From Victivallaceae bacterium (GTDB lineage Bacteria > Verrucomicrobiota > Lentisphaeria > Victivallales > Victivallaceae): 37,558 bases of DNA. The stretch spans positions 1-37,558 of the forward strand of contig JAQUTL010000026.1 of NCBI GenBank assembly GCA_028709805.1, given 5' to 3'. The notes under the pieces were generated by a model. It did not search any database, was not told where the DNA came from, and was given only the letters and a program-made list of their open reading frames with translations. Shown here piece after piece: positions 27,836 to 36,132 of this stretch. Positions within the stretch are counted from its first letter, which is position 1, and every line of letters begins with the position of its first letter. The position numbers and the translations under genes are program-made.

Positions 27836-28933
27836 TCAGTCGGCAATGACCGCTCTTAACGCGGCGATGACTTCCTCTGCGTCCGCCGCCGGCATATGCG
27901 GGCCGATCGGCAGGCTTAGAAACGTGTCGGCCAACCGCTCGGTCAGCGGAAAGTCGCCGCGCCGGAACCCCAGCTCTCTGTACGCCGCCGAGAGATGGGG
28001 CGGAACCGGGTAGTGGATCATGGTCGGAATTCCCGTCAGGCGCAGACTTTCCCGGACGGCGTCGCGGTTCTCCACCCGGATGACGAACTGATGCCACACG
28101 CTGTCCGCCGGCGTGTATTCCGGCAGCCGCACACCGGGAATTCCGCTCAATCCGGCGAAATAACGTTCGGCGATGTTTCTGCGCCGGGCGTTCCACTCGT
28201 CGAGATACGGTATCTTGACCGCAAGGAACGCGGCCTGCAGGTCGTCGATTCTCCGGTTGTAACCCTTCAGTTCATTGTGGTATTTTATTCTTGACCCGTA
28301 GTTGCGCAGCACCCGCACCCGGTCGGCGATTTCGTGGTCGTCGGTGGTCACGCATCCGGCCTCGCCGAACGCTCCGATATTTTTTGCCGGATAAAAACTG
28401 AAGGCGGCGGCGTGACCGAGATGCCCGGTGCGCCTTCCATGGCAGAACGCCCCCTGCGACTGCGCGTTGTCCTCCAGCACAAACAGGTTGTGCTTCTTTG
28501 CAATCGCCATGACCGGTTCCATGTCGGCCGGCCGGCCGAACAGATGAACCGCCGCGATCGCGGTTGTCTTCGCGGTTATCGCCGCCTCGATTTTCGCCGG
28601 ATCGATGTTGAAGCTCTTTTCCTCCGGCTCCACCGGAACCGGAACCGCGCCGACGTGGGAAACCGCCAGCCACGTCGCTATGTAGGTGTTCGCCGGAACG
28701 ATCACCTCGTCGCCGGGAGAGACGCCTCCGGCCTCAAGCCCGAGGCAGAGCGCGTCAAGACCGTTTGACACTCCAACGCAGTACCGGCAGCCGCAATACT
28801 CCGCCCAGAGTTTTTCAAATTCCTCCGTTTCCGGTCCCAGAACGTATCGGCCGGAATTCATAAAGCGGAGATAAGCCGCGTCAAGTTTATCTTTCAACTC
28901 CAGATACGGAGCCTTCATGTCCAAAAACTGCAT
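27836..28933 (-). CDS. DegT/DnrJ/EryC1-type sugar aminotransferase (FdtB/QdtB-like)
   Basis: A 365-residue PLP enzyme. Lys184 in FYPAKNIGAFGEAG is the PLP-linking lysine, Asp155 in LEDNAQSQGA the cofactor-binding Asp, and GDEVIVPANTYIAT the conserved loop. Members next to FdtA/QdtA isomerases transfer an amino group to C3 of dTDP-3-keto-6-deoxyhexose. It starts three bases after the fused isomerase/acyltransferase gene with AGGGG as RBS, so the pair makes a dTDP-3-acylamino-3,6-dideoxyhexose. This sugar is found in O-antigens and S-layer glycans. Galacto or gluco stereochemistry cannot be told by eye. Confidence 0.92.
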   Translation of the reverse strand: MQFLDMKAPYLELKDKLDAAYLRFMNSGRYVLGPETEEFEKLWAEYCGCRYCVGVSNGLDALCLGLEAGGVSPGDEVIVPANTYIATWLAVSHVGAVPVPVEPEEKSFNIDPAKIEAAITAKTTAIAAVHLFGRPADMEPVMAIAKKHNLFVLEDNAQSQGAFCHGRRTGHLGHAAAFSFYPAKNIGAFGEAGCVTTDDHEIADRVRVLRNYGSRIKYHNELKGYNRRIDDLQAAFLAVKIPYLDEWNARRRNIAERYFAGLSGIPGVRLPEYTPADSVWHQFVIRVENRDAVRESLRLTGIPTMIHYPVPPHLSAAYRELGFRRGDFPLTERLADTFLSLPIGPHMPAADAEEVIAALRAVIAD

Positions 28934-28936
28934 CGG

Positions 28937-29869
28937 CTATTTGCCCCTGTATTTCAGAAAATCCTCATAATCGCGGATATAATCATCCGCTTCGTATTTG
29001 CGTGAAGCCAGCACCAGCAGAACGCAGTCCGCTGTGTGTTTGTACTGGACCCCCCAGCAGCCGGCCGGCAGATGGAGGCCTTCACGGGGAGTGTCCAGAA
29101 CAAACTCCTCGCGGTGTTCCGAGTCGTCAACGATCACATGCAGCGATCCGTTCAGCGCGACCAGAAACTGCTCGCATTTTTTATGGGCGTGCTCGCCCCG
29201 GACCCCCGGCGACTGAACCCCGTATGTGTAGAACAGACGGCGGACCGGAAAAGGCAGAAATTTTTCAAGCTCAATCACCCCGAGGTCGCCACGGAGATCG
29301 GAAAATCCTGGGATTGCAATGAGTTTTGCCCCGGTTGCTGAGACCGCCACGGAAACGCTTCCGGACGCGGCGACCCCGTCCCGCATGTTCACGGTGTCGA
29401 CATACCCGATAATTCGAGCCGGATTTCCTGCCGCGATAGCGTAGGGCGGAACGTTCTTGGTCACCACCGACCCGGCGCCGATCATCGCATATGCGCCGAC
29501 GGTCACCGGCAGAATCGTTGAATTTGCTCCGATTGACACGCCTTTGCAGATGCGGGTCTTTCCACATGATTCACAATGGACGCCGCTACGCGGAAATTTG
29601 TCATTGGTGAACGCCGCGGACGGCCCGATGAAGACATCGTCTTCAACGGTTACGCCGTTCCAGATATATACGCCGCATTTGACGGTAACCCGGTTGCCGA
29701 CAACGGCGCCGCCCTCCACAAATGTATGGTCGCATAAATTGCAGTCCGAGCCGACGACGGCGCCGGAAAGAATATGACTCCACGCCCAGACGCGGGTGCC
29801 GTCGCCGATAGCGGCGCCGGGTTCGACGATCGATTCCGGATGGCGGAAGTAACGCAGCGACTCATCCAT
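28937..29869 (-). CDS. Bifunctional sugar O/N-acyltransferase - dTDP-4-oxo-6-deoxyglucose 3,4-ketoisomerase
   Basis: A 310-residue fusion. Residues 1-160 are a left-handed beta-helix acyltransferase (RHPESIVEPGAAIGDGTRVW, hexapeptides to AAGNPARIIGYV, as in WbbJ/FdtC). Residues 180-305 are a cupin ketoisomerase (FdtA/QdtA/WxcM-C) with VRGEHAHKKCEQF carrying His227 and His229. The same fusion is known as WxcM in Xanthomonas. The ATG at 29869 is chosen because the family start MDESLRYFRHP and AGAGGG precede it; upstream in-frame ATGs at 29890 and 29923 have poor sites. It feeds the downstream aminotransferase. Confidence 0.9.
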   Translation of the reverse strand: MDESLRYFRHPESIVEPGAAIGDGTRVWAWSHILSGAVVGSDCNLCDHTFVEGGAVVGNRVTVKCGVYIWNGVTVEDDVFIGPSAAFTNDKFPRSGVHCESCGKTRICKGVSIGANSTILPVTVGAYAMIGAGSVVTKNVPPYAIAAGNPARIIGYVDTVNMRDGVAASGSVSVAVSATGAKLIAIPGFSDLRGDLGVIELEKFLPFPVRRLFYTYGVQSPGVRGEHAHKKCEQFLVALNGSLHVIVDDSEHREEFVLDTPREGLHLPAGCWGVQYKHTADCVLLVLASRKYEADDYIRDYEDFLKYRGK

Positions 29870-29960
29870 ATATATCAAACCCTCTTTCATTTGTTGTCCG
29901 CCGCGGCATCCCGGACGCTTCATTGCATACCGCCTGCGGCCGTGATCTCAAGCCGGAAAT

Positions 29961-29966
29961 ATTATA
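29961..29966 (-). promoter_or_regulatory. Candidate -10 for the amino-sugar pair
   Basis: A perfect TATAAT on the minus strand lies 92 bases upstream of the 29869 start, in an AT-rich stretch. No matching -35 is visible at normal spacing. Confidence 0.35.
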
Positions 29967-29998
29967 AATACATTATCACAAATAGCCCGACATGCAAA

Positions 29999-30211
29999 TC
30001 ACGGGAACTCGATATTCTGCGGATTGTCATCACAGTTCATTGACGCATTGACGACTTTTATGATTTTGTCCGGAGTAATCGGCTTCAGCAGCACGCCGGA
30101 AAAATCATGCAGATCGAATGTCGAGCGTGCCTCGATGTCGGCCGTAATGGCGAAAATACATAGTCCGGCGTTTTCCGGATCGCGTTTGATTCGCGCGGCA
30201 AGTTCCGCGCC
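29999..30211 (-). pseudogene. C-terminal half of a response-regulator receiver domain (truncated)
   Basis: About 70 residues match the second half of a CheY-like receiver: GAELAARIKRDPENAG, the conserved Thr in FAITAD, and the invariant Lys in GVLLKPITPDK followed by the final helix. The first half, with the acidic pocket and phosphorylated Asp, is missing. Homology begins at Gly-Ala-Glu, where the plus-strand repeat block starts (30205). The only start is a TTG with no RBS. It is probably a decayed or truncated gene, not a working regulator. Confidence 0.75.
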
Positions 30212-30360
30212 ACGCAAGGGAACCGCGGCGGCAATTTTACAGGTGTCCCGCCGCCATGTTTACATAAAAATACCGCGCCATGCAAGGGAACCGCGGCGGC
30301 AATTTTGCAGGTGTCCCGCCGCCATGTTTACATAAAAATGCCGCGCCGTGTAAAGAAACA
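30205..30360. repeat. 68-bp tandem repeat, two full copies plus a degenerate third
   Basis: Copies start at 30205, 30273 and 30341 with exactly 68-base spacing. The first two differ at only a few bases. Each holds an interrupted inverted repeat GGCGGC...GCCGCC and then ATGTTTACAT, itself a small dyad. The third copy keeps only its first 20 or so bases in altered form. It is not a CRISPR: there are no unique spacers. It abuts the truncated receiver-domain gene and may be a REP-like mobile or structural element. Confidence 0.85.
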
Positions 30361-30442
30361 TCGACGCGGCCCGCCGGCTTGCCTTGCAAACCGGAACCGG
30401 CTCACCGCCGGATTCAGCCGGATCAGAAAATGTCTTGGCGAC

Positions 30443-30616
30443 CTACTTCATCTTGTCCCAAGCGGCCTTGCTGACGAACGCGGTCAACGGACGGCCGTCC
30501 TTGGTTTTCGCCTTGAACGCGTAACGAGTGGTGCCGGCGGCATCATAGGTGACCTTTTCGGTAACATCGGCTTCGACCTTGCTCTTGGTCTTCACATCGT
30601 AGAACGAGTGTTTCAT
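30443..30616 (-). CDS. Small conserved-looking protein, 57 aa
   Basis: ATG at 30616 to TAG at 30443-30445, with GGGAGG seven bases upstream. The sequence starts MKHSFYDVKTKSKVEADVTE and ends AFVSKAAWDKMK, with alternating hydrophobic and charged residues as in a small beta-sheet fold. It is rich in Lys and Thr and has no signal peptide. A promoter lies upstream on the minus strand (TTGAAA 30690-30685, about TATTTA 30666-30661). Function unknown. The strong RBS and promoter argue that it is a real, abundantly expressed small gene that callers would miss. Confidence 0.78.
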   Translation of the reverse strand: MKHSFYDVKTKSKVEADVTEKVTYDAAGTTRYAFKAKTKDGRPLTAFVSKAAWDKMK

Positions 30617-30981
30617 TCGGAACCTCCCTGTTGGTTAATAGTAGGAACGCCTGTCGAGGATAAATATTACGGTCATCGGCGGTTTTTCAAGCGATTTTTT
30701 CATAAAAATTAAAAAAAAGTTGAAAAAACTGTATTTTGTCCGCAAAAATACGCGGAAATACATCGGAATCAGTTTGTTTCGCGGATAAAAAACGCTTAAT
30801 CCGCATTGCGCCGCTTGCAAAAAAAAATTGCCGTGTTAGTTTATATATCTCTGCGCAACGCATGCGCGGAAAACATCGGACGGCGGCAGCGGGAGGGGTT
30901 CCCGATTGGCCGGTGCCGTGCGAAACACAAACAATGTGAGGTCCCGGAACAATCCGGGGCGGAACAAAAAAAAGAATCAAC
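30617..30981. other. Divergent intergenic region before rpsA
   Basis: This 365-base gap has poly-A/T tracts (30700-30760) and a GCGGAT/ATCCGC dyad (30781-30804). TATATAT lies at 30842-30848, with the rpsA leader after it. No complete ORF with a credible RBS is seen. No confident -35 for rpsA can be named. Confidence 0.5.
30942..30959 (+). promoter_or_regulatory. Hairpin in the rpsA leader
   Basis: TCCCGGA/TCCGGGG pair around an ACAA tetraloop, 22 bases before the rpsA ATG. The leader lacks a strong Shine-Dalgarno, as in rpsA genes controlled by S1 itself, so an autoregulatory structure is possible. Confidence 0.5.
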
Positions 30982-32724
30982 ATGGTAAAAGAACAAGCCA
31001 AACAAGCGGCCAATTCCACCAGCTTCGTGGATCTGGACAACATGCCTTCGATGGAACAGCTCCTCGGCGGAGAAACCGTCAAGCGCGAATTCGCGGTCAA
31101 CAGCATCATCAGCGGCAAAGTCGTTGAGAAACGCAGCGACAGTGCGTTGATCGACATCGGGTACAAAGCGGAAGGCTCGGTCCCGGCCATCGAATTCGGC
31201 TCCAAGTGGGATGACCTCAAGGTCGGTGACGACGTTGACGTTTATCTCGAAGAGGTCGAGAACGAGAACTCCATGCCCGGCATCAGCGTTCAGAAGGCGG
31301 CCAGCATCAAGGCGTGGAACCGCATCACCGAAGAGTGCGGCGAAGGCAGCGTGGTCAAGGGGCTTATGCGGCATCGCGTCAAGGGCGGCATCATCGTCGA
31401 CATCGACGGGGTGGAGGCGTTCCTGCCCGGTTCCCAGATCGACATCGGCTCGGTTCGCAACATGGATGACTATATCGGCAAGGAATTCGACGTCAAGATC
31501 CTCAAGATCAACACCGAGCGCCGCAACATCGTGGTTTCCCGCCGCGATCTGCTTGAAGAGTCGCTCCGGGCGCGTCGCAGCGAGCTTCTGTCCGCCATGC
31601 AGGTCGGTCAGCTGCGCAAGGGGTTCATCAAGAACATCACCGACTTCGGCGCGTTCATCGACCTCGGCGGGGTGGACGGGCTTTTGCACATCACCGACAT
31701 GTCTTGGGGGCGCATCGCCCATCCGTCCGAACTTTTTGAAGTCAATCAGGAAGTCGAAGTGGTCATTCTTGACATCGACATGCAGAAAGAGCGCGTGAGC
31801 CTGGGCTACAAGCAGAAGAGCGCGAATCCCTGGGAAAATGTCGAAGCGAAATATCCGGTCGGCAGCCGTGTTTCCGGCCGTGTGGTCAACATCATGCCCT
31901 ACGGCGCGTTCGTCGAGATCGAGGACGGCGTCGAGGGGTTGATCCACGTCTCCGAAATGAGCTGGACCAAGCGCATCACCAAGGCCGGCGAAGTCGTCCG
32001 CGTGGGCGAGAACGTCGAAGCCGTGGTGCTTGACATTGACAAAGACAGCAAGAAAATTTCCCTCGGCCTCCGTCAGAAGGAGCGCAATCCGTGGGAAGTG
32101 CTGGCCGAGAAGTACCCGGTCGGCAGCCGGATCAAGGGCAAGGTCCGCAATATGACCAGCTACGGCGCGTTCGTCGAGATCGAGAACGACATCGACGGCA
32201 TGATCCACGTTTCCGATATGTCCTGGACCCGCAAGATCAACAATCCGAGCGAAGTGCTGAAACCCGGCGACGAGGTCGAGGCCGTGATTCTGGACATCAA
32301 TCCCGATCAGCAGCGCATCAGCCTCGGTCTCAAACAGACCGAAGAGGATCCGTGGTCGAATATCGACAAGCTGTACAGCGTCGGCGAACTGGTCAAGGGC
32401 AAGATCACCAAGATCACCGCGTTCGGCGCCTTTGTGGAGCTTTCCCACAAGATCGACGGACTCATCCACATCTCCCAGATCAGCAAGGACCACGTTGACA
32501 AGGTCAAGGACGTCCTGAAGGTCGGCGACGAGGTCGAGGCCCGGGTGATCAAGATGGACAACGATGAACGCCGCATCGGTCTCTCCCTCAAGGCCGCCAA
32601 CGAGCATTACTCCGACGAGGAGCTCAAGGCCGCCGAAGAGGAGTACACCGCGGCGCTGAAGCCCGGCGAAGAGATGGTCGGCATGAGCGACGCCTTCGAA
32701 GGGTTGAACTTCGATCAGAAGTAA
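30982..32724 (+). CDS. rpsA: 30S ribosomal protein S1
   Basis: A 580-residue protein with six S1 RNA-binding domains. The last four are near-identical in style, each opening like VGSRVSGRVVNIMPYGAFVE and closing with ISLGLKQ followed by NPWE or DPWS linkers. Domains 1 and 2 are more divergent, as expected for the ribosome-binding end. S1 binds mRNA leaders and helps initiation on messages with weak RBS. The ATG at 30982 has only a weak AAAGAA upstream, typical of autoregulated rpsA. The acidic C-terminal tail ends in EGLNFDQK. Confidence 0.97.
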   Translation: MVKEQAKQAANSTSFVDLDNMPSMEQLLGGETVKREFAVNSIISGKVVEKRSDSALIDIGYKAEGSVPAIEFGSKWDDLKVGDDVDVYLEEVENENSMPGISVQKAASIKAWNRITEECGEGSVVKGLMRHRVKGGIIVDIDGVEAFLPGSQIDIGSVRNMDDYIGKEFDVKILKINTERRNIVVSRRDLLEESLRARRSELLSAMQVGQLRKGFIKNITDFGAFIDLGGVDGLLHITDMSWGRIAHPSELFEVNQEVEVVILDIDMQKERVSLGYKQKSANPWENVEAKYPVGSRVSGRVVNIMPYGAFVEIEDGVEGLIHVSEMSWTKRITKAGEVVRVGENVEAVVLDIDKDSKKISLGLRQKERNPWEVLAEKYPVGSRIKGKVRNMTSYGAFVEIENDIDGMIHVSDMSWTRKINNPSEVLKPGDEVEAVILDINPDQQRISLGLKQTEEDPWSNIDKLYSVGELVKGKITKITAFGAFVELSHKIDGLIHISQISKDHVDKVKDVLKVGDEVEARVIKMDNDERRIGLSLKAANEHYSDEELKAAEEEYTAALKPGEEMVGMSDAFEGLNFDQK

Positions 32725-32748
32725 TCGCCGTTTTCAAGACGGAATATG

Positions 32749-32787
32749 AAACGGCCGGAATCGGATTTGATTTCGGCCGTTTTTTTT
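32749..32787 (+). terminator. rpsA terminator
   Basis: The stem AACGGCCGGAATC/GATTTCGGCCGTT has a GGATTT loop (32749-32781) and is followed by a T run to 32787. Confidence 0.88.
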
Positions 32788-32860
32788 AATTTTTGCGCCG
32801 TCGCGGCGATGGCTCCGGTGGGCGACGGGCGGCGAATGAGGTGTGGAAGGAAAACGGCGG

Positions 32861-33799
32861 ATGTATTTGCCGATAGTTGTTGCGTTGTCGTGTCTGGCCG
32901 GCATATGTTTTGCCGGAATCGGGATATCCTATAAGGCAGGCGAAAAATTGAATATCCGGCCGATGCAGAGTTTCTGCTTTGCGTCAGTGCTCGGATGCGT
33001 GCTTTTCACGCTGTGCGGTCTCGGCACCGCCGGAGAGGCGCCGTGGTACTTTTTCGCAGCGGCCTTCGGCGGCGGGTTCACCCAGTATCTGGTGGTGTGG
33101 CTGTTGCAGAAGCTGTTGAAGCTCGGACCGCTGTCGCCGGCCTGGAGTTCGCTGATGCTGAGCTTTGTGGTGGTGATACTGTTTTCCAGCGTGTTTCTCC
33201 ACGAGCCTTTTGACGGGTGGAACTTTGCGGCGCTGGCCGTTGCGCTGCTGGCGGTGTTGTCGGCCGCATTGAGCAATTCGGCCGCAGAGGAGGGCGGACG
33301 AGGGGGAAGCGCGGGTTGCGGGCGGTCGGGAGCGGGGCGGCGGTTCATGTACGGCGGTCTGCTGGTGGTGCTGCTGGTGACCAACTCGGCGCTTGGCTGT
33401 TCAATGAAATTGCTCGGCTCGCTTTCCACGTCGGACGGCTTCCCGCTGATGGAGCGGTGCGCCAATTTGTATTTAGGCGTGATGTATGCCGGGATTGCGC
33501 TGCCGCTGGCGTTTTCGCTGTGCCGGATCGGGGGCTGGAATTTCAGCTCCGGCTGGAAGTGGGTGACGCTGGCCGCGCTGGCCGCGTCCGGGACCATGGG
33601 CGGCATGCTGCTTCAGGCGTTGCTGCTGGACTGTCCGGCGGCGTTGTATTTCACCTGTTCAAGCTGTGCGTCGGTGCTGTTCGCCGCGATTTTTTCCGCG
33701 ATGCTGTTTCATGAAAAGCGCACTGTCTGGTGGTATGGAACGGTGCTGTTCACGCTCACGGCGATATTTTTGTCCAACGGCGGGGCTTTTTTTGACTGA
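32861..33799 (+). CDS. EamA/DMT-superfamily transporter
   Basis: A 312-residue protein with about ten hydrophobic helices in two halves joined by a Gly/Ser/Arg-rich cytoplasmic loop (about 145-165). The layout is typical of drug/metabolite transporters of the EamA group. Each half ends with a family-like glycan of small residues: LMLSFVVVILFSSVFLHEP and SVLFAAIFSAMLFHEK. The ATG at 32861 with AAGGA upstream is preferred over the GTG at 32843. The substrate cannot be told. It follows the rpsA terminator and has no partner gene. Confidence 0.82.
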   Translation: MYLPIVVALSCLAGICFAGIGISYKAGEKLNIRPMQSFCFASVLGCVLFTLCGLGTAGEAPWYFFAAAFGGGFTQYLVVWLLQKLLKLGPLSPAWSSLMLSFVVVILFSSVFLHEPFDGWNFAALAVALLAVLSAALSNSAAEEGGRGGSAGCGRSGAGRRFMYGGLLVVLLVTNSALGCSMKLLGSLSTSDGFPLMERCANLYLGVMYAGIALPLAFSLCRIGGWNFSSGWKWVTLAALAASGTMGGMLLQALLLDCPAALYFTCSSCASVLFAAIFSAMLFHEKRTVWWYGTVLFTLTAIFLSNGGAFFD

Positions 33800-33823
33800 C
33801 GATGTGGAAAAATCCGATAAGCA

Positions 33824-33832
33824 TGTTATATT
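33824..33832 (+). promoter_or_regulatory. Extended -10 promoter for the sugar kinase operon
   Basis: TG-T-TATATT (33824-33832) with no good -35, as usual for extended -10 promoters. It lies 107 bases upstream of the kinase ATG. Confidence 0.5.
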
Positions 33833-33938
33833 ATGATAGGGGTTTGGTCGTTAACGCTTGTGTTGCCGGTAATTCCGGCGGTCGACAAATCTTTGTCGCG
33901 GCGTCATCATCTTTGAATGGAGAAGCAGGGGATAGAGA

Positions 33939-35039
33939 ATGCTGAAGCAACGCGAATTGCGCGCAATATGTGAGAAGTTCATCATGTACGGCGACTTCAT
34001 GGTCGGCGTACCCTTCGGTACCGGTCACATCAATGACACCTACCAAATCACCTGCGACCAGGGCGGCGTGCGGTTGCATTATATTTTGCAGCGGATTAAT
34101 CCTAATGTTTTCGCCAATCCGCACAAGGTCATGGAAAACGTCGACCGGGTCACGGCGCATCTTCTGGAGAAGTTCCGCGCAACCAACCGCAATATGAAGC
34201 GCCGGACGCTCCGTCTGCTGCGCACCTATACCAACATCCCATATGTGTTCGACGAAAACGGCGACTGTTACCGGTCTTATGTTTTTGTGGAAAACGCCCG
34301 GAGTTACGATGTGCTTGACGGCGCGGAAATGGCGTTTTCGGTCGCCCGGGCGTTCGGCGAGTTTCAGTGCGATCTGATCGATCTTCCCGGACCGCGGCTG
34401 CACGAGACTATTCCCAACTTCCACAATACTCCGCAACGCATCGTCAATTTGGAAAAGGCCGTTGAGCAGGACCCGTGCGGACGGGTGAAGGATGTCGGCG
34501 CCGAGATTGAGTTTGTGCTGCAGCGGCGGGATGACGCCAATTTGCTGATCCGGCTCAATGCCGACGGCGATATCCCGGAGCGGATTACTCATAACGACAC
34601 CAAGGTGAACAACCTGTTGATCGACGATTTCTCCGGCGAAGGCGTCTGCGTTCTTGATTTGGACACGGTGATGCCGGGACTGGTGCTGTACGATTTCGGT
34701 GACATGGTGCGCACCGGCACCAGCACTGCGGAGGAGGACGAGGTCGATCTCCGCAAGGTGGAGATGGATTTCCCGATGTTCGAAGCGATAATGCGCGGCT
34801 ATCTTTCCAGCGCCGGCGGTTTTTTGACGCCGGCGGAGAAGGAATTCATGCCGTTTTCCGGGGAGCTGATAACGCTGGAGATCGGCACTCGCTTCCTGAC
34901 CGATTATATCAACGGCGACACCTATTTTAAAATAAAGCGGCCGACTCACAACCTTGAACGCGCCCGCAATCAGTTCAAGCTGGTCACCAGTATTGAATCT
35001 CAGATGGACGCAATGAGGCAGCTGCTCAAAACTCTTTGA
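33939..35039 (+). CDS. Phosphotransferase-family sugar kinase (N-acetylhexosamine 1-kinase-like)
   Basis: A 366-residue protein with an aminoglycoside-phosphotransferase/choline-kinase fold. The catalytic loop is ITHNDTKVNNLLID (His218-Asn-Asp220, Asn224/225) and the metal site is VLDLDTVMPG (Asp240/242) followed by YDFGD. The HNDTK...N and DLDTVMPG motifs are those of NahK, which phosphorylates N-acetylhexosamines at C1. The N-terminal GTGHINDTYQI nucleotide loop fits too. The RBS GGGGA lies before the ATG. It is 16 bases upstream of the guanylyltransferase gene, so a direct anomeric kinase feeding GDP-sugar formation is likely. Confidence 0.88.
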   Translation: MLKQRELRAICEKFIMYGDFMVGVPFGTGHINDTYQITCDQGGVRLHYILQRINPNVFANPHKVMENVDRVTAHLLEKFRATNRNMKRRTLRLLRTYTNIPYVFDENGDCYRSYVFVENARSYDVLDGAEMAFSVARAFGEFQCDLIDLPGPRLHETIPNFHNTPQRIVNLEKAVEQDPCGRVKDVGAEIEFVLQRRDDANLLIRLNADGDIPERITHNDTKVNNLLIDDFSGEGVCVLDLDTVMPGLVLYDFGDMVRTGTSTAEEDEVDLRKVEMDFPMFEAIMRGYLSSAGGFLTPAEKEFMPFSGELITLEIGTRFLTDYINGDTYFKIKRPTHNLERARNQFKLVTSIESQMDAMRQLLKTL

Positions 35040-35055
35040 TGAAAAGGGGGTAGCT

Positions 35056-36132
35056 ATGAATCTTTATGCGGTTATCATGGCCGGCGGTCGCGGCGAACGT
35101 TTTTGGCCGCTGGGCCGTAAGAACATGCCGAAGCAGTTGCTGAAACTCACCGGAACCTCGACAATGATCGAAGAGACGGTGCTGCGTCTTTTTCCGCTGG
35201 TCAGGCCGGATCGGGTCATTGTCATCACCAATAAGAGTTATGTGGATCAGGTGCGTGATGTTTTGCCGATTCCGCCGGAAAATGTGATCGGGGAGCCGGA
35301 GGGACGGAACACCGCGCCCTGCGTTGCGCTGGCCGCCGGACTTATCCGCCGGAGAGAAAACGGCAGTGACGCCACCATGTTGGTGCTGCCGGCCGACCAC
35401 GCGATCAAGCCGGCGAAGGCGCTGCAGCGGGTGTTTGCCGACGCGGTGACGGTTGCGCAGTCCGGCGCGCTGGTGACGGTGGGAATTGTTCCAAGCGAGC
35501 CGTCCACCGGATACGGTTATATTCATTGCGGGAGTGCGATCGACACCGGGCTGGACACCCGTTTTTTCCGGGCGCTCGGGTTCCGGGAGAAACCGGACCT
35601 GATTACCGCCAAGCGTTTCATCGCCACCGGAAACTTCAAGTGGAACTCCGGAATGTTCATCTGGCGGGTTGACGCGATTGAGCGGGAGTTCCGCCGTCAA
35701 CTGCCCGGAATGGCGGAAATGAGCGACCGGATCGCCGCCGCGCCGGACGCGGAACTTGACGCGGTGATACGGAGCGAATTCAAAAAATGCGAGAAGATAT
35801 CGATTGACTACGCGGTGATGGAAAACGCCGAGCAGATCGCCGTGGCCGAGAGCAATTTTGACTGGGACGATCTTGGCAGCTGGTCGAGTCTGCGCCGCCA
35901 GTTTCCGCCGGACGCCGCCGGGAATATCTGCCGGGGGCTGACCGCGGTGAAGGATTGCGCGAACTGCATTGTTATTGCCGACAAGGATCAGCTGATCGGC
36001 GCGATCGGCCTCAAGGACACCGTGATTGTCCACGCCGGAAACGCCACGATGGTTTGTCCGATCTCCGAGGTGCAGCAGGTGCGTGATTTGGTGCATCTGT
36101 TGGAAGAGCGCGGACTTGACGACTATTTCTAA
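35056..36132 (+). CDS. manC: Mannose-1-phosphate guanylyltransferase
   Basis: A 358-residue sugar-phosphate nucleotidyltransferase. The signature loop is VIMAGGRGERFWPLGRKNMP near the start, with FREKP as the second conserved loop, NSGMFIWR for sugar contacts and VPSEPSTGYGYI. It makes GDP-mannose from mannose-1-phosphate and GTP, supplying polysaccharide synthesis. The length is that of single-domain ManC without a fused isomerase. It follows the NahK-like kinase in the same operon. A related GDP-sugar such as GDP-fucose or GDP-heptose cannot be excluded. Confidence 0.93.
   Translation: MNLYAVIMAGGRGERFWPLGRKNMPKQLLKLTGTSTMIEETVLRLFPLVRPDRVIVITNKSYVDQVRDVLPIPPENVIGEPEGRNTAPCVALAAGLIRRRENGSDATMLVLPADHAIKPAKALQRVFADAVTVAQSGALVTVGIVPSEPSTGYGYIHCGSAIDTGLDTRFFRALGFREKPDLITAKRFIATGNFKWNSGMFIWRVDAIEREFRRQLPGMAEMSDRIAAAPDAELDAVIRSEFKKCEKISIDYAVMENAEQIAVAESNFDWDDLGSWSSLRRQFPPDAAGNICRGLTAVKDCANCIVIADKDQLIGAIGLKDTVIVHAGNATMVCPISEVQQVRDLVHLLEERGLDDYF

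Noticed and set aside
30205-30474. Repeat block as a CRISPR array, or short ORFs running through it as genes
   Set aside because: The units are contiguous 68-mers with no unique spacers. The short ORFs repeat their own peptide only because the DNA repeats, and none has an RBS.
30841-32607. 588-residue minus-strand ORF opposite rpsA
   Set aside because: The repeated LDLDER-like units are the reverse reading of the S1 domain repeats. RpsA is certain on the plus strand.
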